NCBI GenBank assembly: GCA_964200075.2
Contig: CAXNAA020000325.1
Coordinates: 1-22,606 of the forward strand
Length of the DNA: 22,606 nt
From: Sphacelaria rigidula
Taxonomy: Eukaryota > Phaeophyceae > Sphacelariales
Direction: 5' to 3'
Part shown: in pieces, positions 9,217 to 16,576 of the stretch
How positions within the stretch are numbered: position 1 is the first letter of the stretch
How the letters are laid out: each line of letters opens with the position of its first letter
The notes under the pieces: generated by a model
The model's input: the letters and a program-made list of their open reading frames with translations, nothing else
Told to the model about the DNA's origin: nothing
The model's database searches: none
Position numbers and translations under genes: made by a program

Positions 9217-9365
9217 CTCTGGGACATGCGATACAGCGTCAAGCTCTAAAGCAGGGAATATCACCACAACGTGTCTCGGGTATTATGCATCACCTTACGG
9301 AGACGAATCTAGCCCACTTCCTCGATTTGCTAAGCGCTGAGGTGTCCAGAATAACCTCCGGATAA
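9217..9365 (+). CDS. Candidate last exon, weakly MLLE (PABC)-like
   Basis: A very good 3' splice acceptor (tgttctctttgttccttcag, ending at 9216) is followed by an open frame of 48 codons and a TAA at 9363-9365. The peptide includes RVSGIMHHLTETNLAHFLDL. By eye this follows the spacing of the MLLE domain at the end of poly(A)-binding proteins (K-V/I-T-G-M-L-L-E followed by a helix with an LLH-like core and an SPE..K segment), but the MLLE residues themselves are replaced by IMHH. MLLE domains bind PAM2 peptides in mRNA regulation. No RRM-coding exons are visible upstream, where the poly-C block interferes. It could be a diverged or pseudogene exon, or an unrelated helical peptide. Confidence 0.3.
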
Positions 9366-9369
9366 GAAA

Positions 9370-9970
9370 GAACATACAAATATCGTTTTGTGTTGATATT
9401 GTTTGCTCTGATATTCATAACAATGGCCATAGCCTTCGCATTACAATATCTTCATTCCGACGACATCCCCTGTCTTCGGTCCACAAACGTTTTCGAATGT
9501 TTCAAATGTGAAATATCCAACCAAAACACATCTAGTCCCCACACCAGACGGCCTGAGGATAAACGGTCGATGCCGTTTTTATCATACTGTTAACATACAG
9601 TACACGAGTAAACAGAGCAACCGGGTGTACGTCACTCAGGATATTCAGCAATAGGACAAAGGAACCACACCCCACGACACACGCTCATACATTCATTTTT
9701 CCTTCGCCTCTTCTTCGGGGCCCTTCCCGCAGTCCCCAGCCCACTACTGCTACTGCAACGGCGACGACAACGACTTGGGATTGGTGGAGAAAGGTTGCCC
9801 ATGACCCTCTTTACTGGCCTTCTCGCCCCTCTGTTCGGGGTGTTTCACCGTGATGCCCATTGTCCTCCTCATTACTCCCCGAAACTTCTTGTAAGATCAC
9901 AGTCTTCCAGGGGGGTGACGGCCGTTTCCGCTGACCCGACCGCTTTGGTGTTAATCACGAAAAACCTCCC
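9370..9970. other. Stretch without a supported gene
   Basis: Possible 3' flank of the 9217-9365 exon, A/T-rich to about 9700, then C/T-rich. Plus frames 9390-9593 and 9795-9995 and a minus frame crossing 9810-9950 are short and unrecognised. A gcgacgacaacgac triplet patch lies near 9762-9775. Confidence 0.35.
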
Positions 9971-9971
9971 T

Positions 9972-10139
9972 TTACCAACAACGAGCCGTTCCTAATCTCA
10001 CGAACACGTTGTTCTTCAATACCAGTCGAGAACATGAGGCGCGACAGCTCTGGGGCAAAATTCTACCCATCACGGCAGAAGAGTTGTTGTTGTTGCTGTT
10101 GCTGTTGTTGTTGTTGTTGTTGTTGTCGTCGTCTTCACA
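9972..10139 (-). CDS. Short minus-strand frame with poly-Asn tract
   Basis: Read on minus, the triplet array gives three Asp, then a run of Asn broken by two Ser, then a basic peptide (RILPQSCRASCSRLVLKNN), ending at a TAA at 9974-9972. It opens after a TAA at 10142-10140 and has 55 codons. The +1 alternative reads the same array as poly-Gln but stops sooner. Homopolymeric Asn or Gln tracts are common in protist proteins. There is no other coding evidence, and it may be only a microsatellite. Confidence 0.2.
   Translation of the reverse strand, partial: CEDDDNNNNNNNSNSNNNNSSAVMGRILPQSCRASCSRLVLKNNVFVRLGTARCW
10084..10130. repeat. (TTG)n microsatellite with CTG variants
   Basis: About 15 triplets of ttg, with ctg at two places and gtc at the end, form an uninterrupted trinucleotide array. 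It sits between the candidate exon at 9217 and the inverted repeats at 10306. Confidence 0.9.
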
Positions 10140-10305
10140 TTAAAAATCGTTCCGATATCTGCTCGCTACATTCGTACTGAGCATCTGATGCGGACGCCTT
10201 ACGTGGTCACAGGCTAGCAAAAAAAAACAGAGTGCATCTTCATATTTCGATGCTCATTACGCAGGTCCTCACCGCTTATCTTCAGAAACAAACCCATCCG
10301 CGATA

Positions 10306-10733
10306 GAAGAAATTATCCTCAGAAGTGAAAATGAACCTTGAAACGAAGTGTTTATCCAAAAACGTGCTTTCCCGACCCAAAGTCATGACAAATGACTTCC
10401 GTATGGACGACCTAAAGCCCCCCTTTCTTCCTGAAACTATTTTCGGGGAATTCCCGTTTCCGTTCCCCCAAAGGGTATGTGCGAAACGCCGTTGTCGGGC
10501 TAAAAGCATTCTTTCTTTTCAACCCAAAATCGAAGCAAAAGGATACTTTTGCACATAGCCTTTGGGGGAACGGAAGACGAGGAACCCCTCAAAATAGTTC
10601 CAAGGAGGTCGGGAGACGTAAGGTCGCCCGTATAAAAGTCAATGTTCATGACTCTCAGGTCAGGAAAAGCACGTGTTTTCTGTAGTTGATGGTCATTGCA
10701 ATGTCCAGCCTCATTTATCAGGATCTTGTCTTC
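10306..10733. repeat. Long imperfect inverted repeat, arms ~185 bp
   Basis: The left arm (about 10306-10488) and right arm (about 10547-10733) are reverse complements with indels. Anchors: ccgttcccccaaag at 10460-10473 against ctttgggggaacgg at 10560-10573 (perfect 14), gaaactatttt against aaaatagttcc, acgtgcttt against aaagcacgtg or aaaagcacgtg, and the outer gaagaaattatcct against aggatcttgtcttc. Both arms read FAH(T/S)LWGNG in the outward direction, hinting that they were once coding. The ~60-bp centre is unpaired. It may be a head-to-head transposon pair or a foldback element; the divergence shows it is old. Confidence 0.75.
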
Positions 10734-10786
10734 AATGTATATTATTCCGTGTTGTGGCTACCATGATGAATCGGAATATCCATTGC

Positions 10787-10906
10787 CATCCAAACCATTA
10801 CCGAGCCAATGGCATTCTCTCGTTCCCATCCAGATCGTTACTGAGCAAATCATGTTCTCTAATTCCCGTACGAACAAATAACCGCGCAATTTCACTGCTC
10901 CCAATT
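10787..10906. repeat. 40-bp imperfect tandem array, about 3 units
   Basis: Units at 10787, 10827 and 10867 share the order catcca.a.cgttactgagc - aat - ttctct..ttcc, the first two being clear and the third weak. The array links the inverted repeats at 10306-10733 and 10984-11096 and may be part of the same compound element. Confidence 0.6.
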
Positions 10907-10983
10907 ACTGTACAGCAAATCAAAATGAACTCGTCCCTCTGCTCAGTCAACATGACGTTCAGGTGGTAGTCCTGAAAAAGAAG

Positions 10984-11096
10984 GTTGAACAAAAAATGAG
11001 CCTCAATCCAAAAGAGTGCTTTCCGTACGCTACAGGAGTTACTCTCGGTGTAGGGAAAGAACTGTTTCGGCGTCAAGACTCATTTTTTTGTTCAAC
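10984..11096. repeat. Second inverted repeat, related to 10306-10733
   Basis: gttgaacaaaaaatgag at 10984-11000 pairs with ctcatttttttgttcaac at about 11079-11096, and ctttccgtacgctac pairs with gtgtagggaaag around the centre near 11040. Pairing continues outward weakly (gtcctgaaaa against ttttccaggatcc) to roughly 10968-11115. The right arm resembles the outer part of the 10306-10733 arms (gggaaag, a cgtttca/cgtcaa segment, then gatcctctcttc), so the two inverted repeats belong to one family. Confidence 0.65.
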
Positions 11097-11129
11097 GTCA
11101 TTTTCCAGGATCCTCTCTTCATCTGAGCT

Positions 11130-11800
11130 TGGTAAACAACACGTCCTCTTGCATGTGGTCCACGCACGATTTCGAAATGCTCGCATGTCTTGTCAAAATA
11201 CGTCATGACCATGAGTTGCCACCTGGTAAAAACAAAAATACGAGAAACAAAAACGCCATCACCACCATCTCGACTGGTTCCCGTACAAATGACCACCAGG
11301 GTGGCACATTACCATAAAAAAGTACCGTGCATTACCGTTGTGGCTGGATACGGTGGTTGATGTGACCAACCTCTAAAAGGCATACCAAAGCGGCTCCACG
11401 CCCATAGATCTGCCTCGCGATTGATATCCATCGCATTGAATTCAATTACGTTAACCACCGGTTATATTATGCGCCACGAACAGTGTAACAACTACGCAGT
11501 TGTTATTTGGTGTCGAGCATATGGAGGCATATCTCTCGACTTACCAGGAGCTCAGGAATGATGGCTGCACGCACACAAAGAATAATGGCGACAAGCTCTG
11601 GGTTCCCGGTATCTTCATGAACTACTATTAATATATTGGAAATATGGTACCACCTTCCCGCACCCGCCCGTTTTATATTGTGATCACTATACTACCGCCC
11701 TGCACCCGCCCGAGCCCGGGGCTTCACATGTGTATAAGGCAAAAACTATCCTTTGTATAGAGCAATGAGGATGACCTAGGTGAACGGACGACGACTGCTA
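11130..11800. other. Stretch without a supported gene
   Basis: Small features only: caactacgcagttg near 11490 is a short palindrome, and gcacccgcccg occurs twice near 11660 and 11702 around a tatagtgatcac segment. Plus frame 11129-11317 and minus frame 11039-11296 are anonymous. Confidence 0.35.
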
Positions 11801-11810
11801 CTTGACCATT

Positions 11811-12256
11811 CGTCCAGTGTTCGAGGCCTCGCCTGGGCTCTGTTTTCCCGCTCGTGGTGCCCGAGCAGAACACGTATTCTTCATATACCGCGAGTCGACT
11901 TCGAGCCCTGGCTCGGGCATTTGTTTTTTCGTCCGTGATGCGGTATTAAAAGCACAGTTTTTCTACACCGGGAGTCGTTTTCGTTTTTGTCACACGACTA
12001 CAACAGCTAAAAATTGAAAAGTGCTCTGCCGAGACTTGAACTGAGTGATTTTCTCCGCCTCTCGTGATGCTTAGATGGAACAAGTTTTCTTCACACCGGG
12101 GGTCGAGTTCGAGTCCTGGCTCGGGATTTTTTTTTTCCCGTTAGCGTTGCGTCATAAGAACACAGTTGTTTACACTGGGAGTCTTTTTTTGTTCTTGCCA
12201 AGCAGTGACGAAAACTAAACACTGAAACTGCTCTGCCGAGACTCGACCTCAGGTCC
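11811..12256. repeat. Imperfect tandem array, ~80-bp monomers with tRNA T-arm-like motif
   Basis: A module with the order ccg.gagtcg - ttcgag.cctggctcggg - ttttttcg or cccg - gtgatgc or gttgcgtc - aagcacag or gaacacag recurs with ttcg anchors near 11820, 11900, 11979, 12108 and 12186. A second shared module, tgctctgccgagact.ga, ends two of the units (near 12025 and 12229). The string gagttcgagtcct resembles a tRNA B-box and, on minus, gaggtcgagtctcgg could form a T-arm. No complete cloverleaf, acceptor stem or CCA context can be drawn, so a tRNA gene is not called; a tRNA-derived SINE relic is possible. Confidence 0.6.
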
Positions 12257-12259
12257 AGG

Positions 12260-12480
12260 TTTGTCGTGGCGTAGTCGATACCGTTCATCACGTTCATCAC
12301 ATGTTCAACGGCTACAAGCACAAAGTGACGGCCAATGATCGTCACGTATTTCTGCCCGTGTCCCCGCCGACCCGCCAGCTGGGAGCAACGCGGAAACAGT
12401 CTGCTCTGTTTTAGTCGTGCGGTTAATATACTACGCACCGCCGACTACACCGCTTGCCGTGCAAAACAATTGCTCTTCTG
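12260..12480. other. Unassigned spacer
   Basis: A minus frame (12091-12438) crosses this region and the end of the ~80-bp array. It contains the doubled catcacgttcatcac near 12284-12300 but no recognisable domain. Nothing else is seen before the TA microsatellite. Confidence 0.3.
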
Positions 12481-12490
12481 CGCTTCCGAA

Positions 12491-12515
12491 TATATATATA
12501 TATATATATATATAT
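12491..12515. repeat. (TA)n microsatellite
   Basis: 25 bases of alternating t and a follow cgcttccgaa. It lies 29 bases from the inner end of the cox1 fragment, and such tracts are frequent at insertion junctions, though this could be coincidence. Confidence 0.9.
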
Positions 12516-12543
12516 CGTCGAATGAAATCAATGAGATAAATCA

Positions 12544-12804
12544 ACGGAACAGAAGGGGCACAAACCAATTCCCAAACCCGCCAATATGACTAGGCAAAAA
12601 TATAAAGACAATCATTAAAAAGGCACTAGTTTCAACATATAATAACGTCATGTAGTTCATTATTCCCCGAAAAGACCACACCCGGCGCCACCAACGGAGC
12701 ACGGATAAGCCTAAACATACCAGTACCAGCACACCAGCGACACCACCAACAACGATCAATGATGTACCAATACCTTTATAATTGTAAGAAAATAACCAAA
12801 GCAT
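12544..12804 (-). pseudogene. cox1: Mitochondrial cox1 N-terminal fragment (probable NUMT)
   Basis: The minus-strand peptide begins MLWLFSYNYKGIGT and ends IGGFGNWFVPLL, aligning with the cytochrome c oxidase subunit I start (WLFSTNHKDIGT) and the segment after helix II (IGGFGNWFVPL). The distance from IGT to AFLMI is 46 residues, the same as in algal cox1, so the alignment needs no gap. The middle is strongly diverged, and the helix II motif TAHAF, whose His is an axial haem a ligand, reads ETSAF. The frame closes at a TGA at 12543-12541, just beyond the last matching residues; the rest of the ~500-residue protein is absent. It is open but cannot be functional. A nuclear insertion of mitochondrial DNA that then diverged is the simplest reading. 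Confidence 0.75.
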
Positions 12805-12849
12805 CTGTCCCCCGAGTTGATCAGGGTTCAGGTAAAAACACGCCAATCA

Positions 12850-13390
12850 GATCTGCTACTGTAGCATACAGACGAAAAAAGGAAAGGAAGGAGCGATTTC
12901 AATGAGTACCGAGCGAGTGTCGAAACAACAACCCCAGACTCCCTCGACATTCTTCTACAATGGCGTTTTTTTTTTTTTTACCATGCGTCGACAAAAATTC
13001 CGTCCAATATGGTACGGCTGAGACTCAAAAGCAGGTCTACGTTTCTTGCGACGCAATCGGTAGCATTCGCGACGTCCATCGCTCTTCCACGCCTGCTAGC
13101 AATCACACAGCAGCGGCCGATTGTCGTCACGTATTCTTCATCGTCTACCCGCCAACCCTCCCGTCGAAACCGGCCTCGGAAGCGTATGGTTCATGCTTCT
13201 CGTGCGGTTGCTATACTGCACCGGCAACTGCACCGCTGCCGGTGCACATGATATATTATGCTCCTTCCAGCCTCCCCAAAAAACAAAAAGACACTAGCTA
13301 CAACAAAATAGGAGAGCTTGGTTGTCGATAGCACTTCAGCTGAAACATCTCAAACTATGTTCACCTCATCTTCTTGGCCCGCTGAAAAAA
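12850..13390. other. Stretch without a supported gene
   Basis: Plus frames 12960-13331 and 13009-13251 overlap each other and lack motifs. A 13-T run lies near 12967-12979. A ccggtgca repeat (near 13219 and 13238) and a ttcccgaaacc-like patch are minor. No gene is called. Confidence 0.35.
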
Positions 13391-13398
13391 GCACCGCA

Positions 13399-13415
13399 GC
13401 CGGCCGAAGGCCGGC
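13399..13415. repeat. Small G/C hairpin
   Basis: gccggccgaaggccggc gives a perfect 7-bp stem with a gaa loop. It is in anonymous sequence; about 100 bp further a looser atatatccgccggcgg patch occurs. Function unknown. Confidence 0.6.
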
Positions 13416-13419
13416 AAGG

Positions 13420-13955
13420 GCTTTCGTGGGATAATTTGATAATGTCCCTTGTATGCTTGATGTATGTTGTCTCATCTCTAATTTTCATATATTCCCCTGA
13501 CTCGATATACCTATCCGCCGATATATCCGCCGGCGGCGAGGGAAGTACATGTTGAAACACGTTGCTCGGGAGGCAACCTCGTGTCCAGCACATGCCGACA
13601 CAAACGGAAGGGACGTTACGGCCGCTATACGTCATATAAGAGCACACGTCAAGACCCGAGTGGATACTATCTACGATGCATAGTATCGCCATGTATCAAA
13701 AACCGCATCGACCCGTCTAGGGTGTGGCTCCTACCCGCCATGTATTTCCTTCCGAGGGCAAGTTGGCAGGGCGTGACATGATCAGGGTAGGTTACAAGGT
13801 TGTTGTCTGTGGAGGAGCGCTTTTGCAGGATGGCATCAGAATAACTGATGGCATGCCAGCGGGGATATCATAGTTGGCAACCAGAGACGTGAAACACCGT
13901 GTTGTCGGCGTGGGAACAACAAGTCAGGCACAATTGCAGTTACCGTAAGTCACGT
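13420..13955. other. Stretch without a supported gene
   Basis: Minus frame 13366-13692 and plus frame 13581-13781 are open but unrecognised. A diverged direct repeat (gaccc.....gtgg.t..tac and ccatgtat) occurs near 13653-13700 and 13708-13746. A gtgaaacaccgtgtt string near 13891 resembles gtgaaacaccatgtc near 20336, possibly remnants of one repeat. Confidence 0.35.
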
Positions 13956-13960
13956 CGAAT

Positions 13961-13983
13961 AAGAGCAAGAGCAAGAGCAAGAG
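13961..13983. repeat. (AAGAGC)n microsatellite, nearly 4 units
   Basis: aagagc is repeated three full times plus aagag without mismatch. No coding frame depends on it. Confidence 0.9.
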
Positions 13984-13989
13984 TGGTTC

Positions 13990-14900
13990 ATGTGATGGTA
14001 GGTTTGTAGCACCAGTGTCTTCAACCGATTGTGTGTGCCCTATTTTCATCACCCTATTTTGAATTCCTCCCGTCGCTCGATTTTCCACGATGAATAGGGA
14101 GTGACTACGTTTTGTTCACCTCGGGTGCGTCTACTTTGTGACCACGCCTCGATTCCTCGGGGATCACTGAGTGTGCGACAATCACACAACACGGTAAGCC
14201 CATATGCGGCACTAGGAATAAATAAACAGATGCCACCACATGTACAAAGTAACCATGAAGCGAACGCCGAGGTCCCAAGCACTTGAGTCTGTCGACTTGC
14301 TGCAGTAAGTGCTTCCAACCGTTACTCCCGATCTCGTGTTGGGGGCTGAGTGTGGTTTGATCCTAGAGTGATTTTCCCACGTCCTCCGCACTGAGATGGT
14401 AGGTGCTATCATGTGCCGATCTTCTCGCTTGCCGGAAGCGCCATTTCCCCCGGGGTGATGTGTCCAATATGTTACTGCAAAACTTGCTTCTTTTAACGTG
14501 CTCCTGACTTGCGCTTTTTTGCTCCAACACCTCGGTTCCAGTCCATACCAAACGATCCAACTTTACCACCACCATATATTGTGGGGTGTCGTAATCGCGT
14601 GGTTGTGTGATATATCGTGACACACACTGGGGGCGGTGCCTATAGTGTATGTCCCTGCACATGTGAAGCCATATTCATTCGCAAACTCGGCATCAATTCT
14701 CGAGGCATACTATGGGGGGGCGTCAAGTAGATGGGGCGGTCCATTATGCCGTCCTGGCGGATCGTGTATTTCTTGAGGATAAATGATGTGGCCATTCATT
14801 CTACAGGAGCTGTCTACCGGAATTAGTCGGGATTGTCGTGTACCGGTGTTGAGGCGGGAGTTGAGCTTTCTATAAACTCTAACCAACGCGAAATTAATGT
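13990..14900. other. 0.9-kb stretch without a supported gene
   Basis: Minus frames 14049-14318, 14363-14662 and 14710-14952 are open; the last begins inside the left arm of the 14904-15159 inverted repeat. None has a recognisable motif. No tandem repeat was noticed. Confidence 0.35.
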
Positions 14901-14903
14901 ATT

Positions 14904-15159
14904 TAAGACTGCTGCCGAGATAGCCCCCCCCGAACCGGCCGAAAAAGTGCACGGAGGCGATGATCGTAAATGCTGTTAGAGCTGGTTTCGTGCTTCACGG
15001 CGCGACTCATTCGGGCGTTATAGCTGATTTCGAACTGCTACAACCCGGTCATGTGGGCGGAATCGCTGCAAACGAGCCCAATACTGGGATCGCAGCCGGC
15101 TTGTCGTACGGTCTCCCGTGCACTTTTTGTGGGGGGGCTATCTCGGCATTAGTCTCAAG
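14904..15159. mobile_element. TIR foldback element, ~256 bp
   Basis: gccgagatagccccccc (14914-14930) is exactly complementary to gggggggctatctcggc (15131-15147); further in, aaaaagtgcac (14942-14952) pairs with gtgcacttttt (15118-15128), with an 11-base interruption in the left arm only. Pairing extends weakly outward (ttaagact against agtctcaa). The enclosed ~165 bp holds most of a 76-codon plus frame (14960-15190) that reads into the right arm as CGGAISALVSS, while the left arm on minus reads GGAISAAVLN, so the arms may once have been coding. No transposase is present; a MITE-like element or an inverted duplication are both possible. Confidence 0.7.
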
Positions 15160-15164
15160 CATGG

Positions 15165-15960
15165 ACTTCACCGCTCATGCGATACCGTGACTTTACCACG
15201 TCCCTACGGAATGGACAGTCCGTCGCCGATAGACATTGATACATCCTACTCTTCGATCGAGTCGACTTGAGTGAATTTCTTATCCTACATTTCAAGGTGT
15301 ATCATTTACTCATTCATCTCTCGTCTCCTGGTTTCGTTGAGTCTATGTGTGCAGAGTAGGTCTAGCATTCAGCAAGGCGCTGACTTTAGCGTCTCGCATG
15401 AAGAGGCAGGAATGCCAGTATGTGTTACTTTTGTTCTCATAACCGGTGTTTTCGAGGTGCCTTCTCCTCAGTACGTCGTATTTCTGAGCTCTCGCTTGGT
15501 GGATGGGCCGATATTGACCGAGAACAAAGTAGGATTCCGTACATTTTCGGTAGAATTGCCGACTCATTCATGGAGAGATCAAGTGTGGTTGTTTTTTGTA
15601 GTGCAGTTTCACGTGCTTGTTCGATTAGTTCACGTACTCGTGTGGTGCATGCATGTCAACGGGTTTTGCGGATACTGAAGGTTTGTATCCATCCGTCGCC
15701 GAGAATCCAACCTGCCTTCTGAGGCCCGGAGTCCTCGGGCGGTTGTGTCACTACGCACTACTACATCGGCAGCAAGTAATAATACAGAAATATTCAGTAT
15801 GGTACTTATGACGACGACCCTGAAATGCTCTCAAGCATACCACTCCTTACGATCAGATAGCTTGAGTAGAGTGGAGGTAGTTTTAGAGACACCTGTACTA
15901 TACATACATTCGAATTTTGTCAAGCTTTCTGCATGACGCAACTCACGACATCGAAGGGTG
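15165..15960. other. Stretch without a supported gene
   Basis: The plus frame 15271-15678 (135 codons) and an overlapping plus frame 15420-15722 are open. The first is Val/Phe/Leu-rich with no clear membrane-protein pattern or conserved motif. A cacgt...cttgttcga.tagttcacgtactcgtgtgg patch near 15609-15645 is locally self-similar. Nothing can be named. Confidence 0.35.
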
Positions 15961-15962
15961 GG

Positions 15963-16523
15963 CTACGAATTCCTTGTAGAGGCTCGAGATCTAACTTTCA
16001 ATGACGAAAACAAATACATCTCGTAGTTTGTTTTTCGATCGATACCATTTACCCGTACTGCTGTTTTCGGCCGTAGTGTATGGCATGTGTTGGTGTTACG
16101 TTTTACATGAGCTGCCCAATCCAGTGGAGAGTCCAGTGCAGGAAATATACAGGGTTTTGCCAAGTTCACCACCAGAAAAATCAGCTGCACCACGTTCTGT
16201 TTTGGAAATGGAACGTTCGACAAAGCAAACGCCTCACAGATCTTATCACATAGTGAAGGCCCATTTAAGGTATAAACAGCCTGTGTGTGCCATGCTTCCT
16301 CGAAGTTCTGTATGTCGCGGTTGACGAACACTTGGCAATCTGGACGGCTTTTGAACCGTTTGATATCCTCAGGCAACATCAGGAGGAACTGCCTGCTTGT
16401 CTTGTTCGGCCATGTGGCAGTGGGACTGCTAGAAGCGGCCGAAATTGTGTGCGCTAAAGCCTCTCGCTCTAGGGGTGATACGAGCTTGGCAGTGCCCCTA
16501 GGAGGGCTGCTTGAAATGGCCAT
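15963..16523 (-). CDS. Hypothetical 186-aa open frame, divergent to the EsV-1-7 gene
   Basis: It starts at ATG 16523-16521, with a stop 21 nt upstream in frame, and ends at 15963. The central third reads as plausible globular protein (LPEDIKRFKSRPDCQVFVNR, then SLCDKICEAFALSNVPFP), whereas the ends are low in information (Ser/Pro/Ala-rich start, basic end). No domain, signal peptide or membrane segment is recognised. Its 5' end lies against the first degenerate EsV-1-7 unit on the other strand, so the two would be divergent with overlapping starts, which is unusual if both are real. A plus-strand frame (16285-16584) competes. It may be a single exon of an unknown gene or a chance frame. Confidence 0.3.
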   Translation of the reverse strand: MAISSSPPRGTAKLVSPLEREALAHTISAASSSPTATWPNKTSRQFLLMLPEDIKRFKSRPDCQVFVNRDIQNFEEAWHTQAVYTLNGPSLCDKICEAFALSNVPFPKQNVVQLIFLVVNLAKPCIFPALDSPLDWAAHVKRNTNTCHTLRPKTAVRVNGIDRKTNYEMYLFSSLKVRSRASTRNS

Positions 16524-16576
16524 CAGATGGCGTGACGGGCGTCAACGTCGTGAAGGTGTCGGCGAACAGGGTTGGG

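Noticed and set aside
12060-12130. tRNA gene
   Set aside because: A- and B-box-like words exist, but no acceptor stem, anticodon arm or correct spacing could be drawn.
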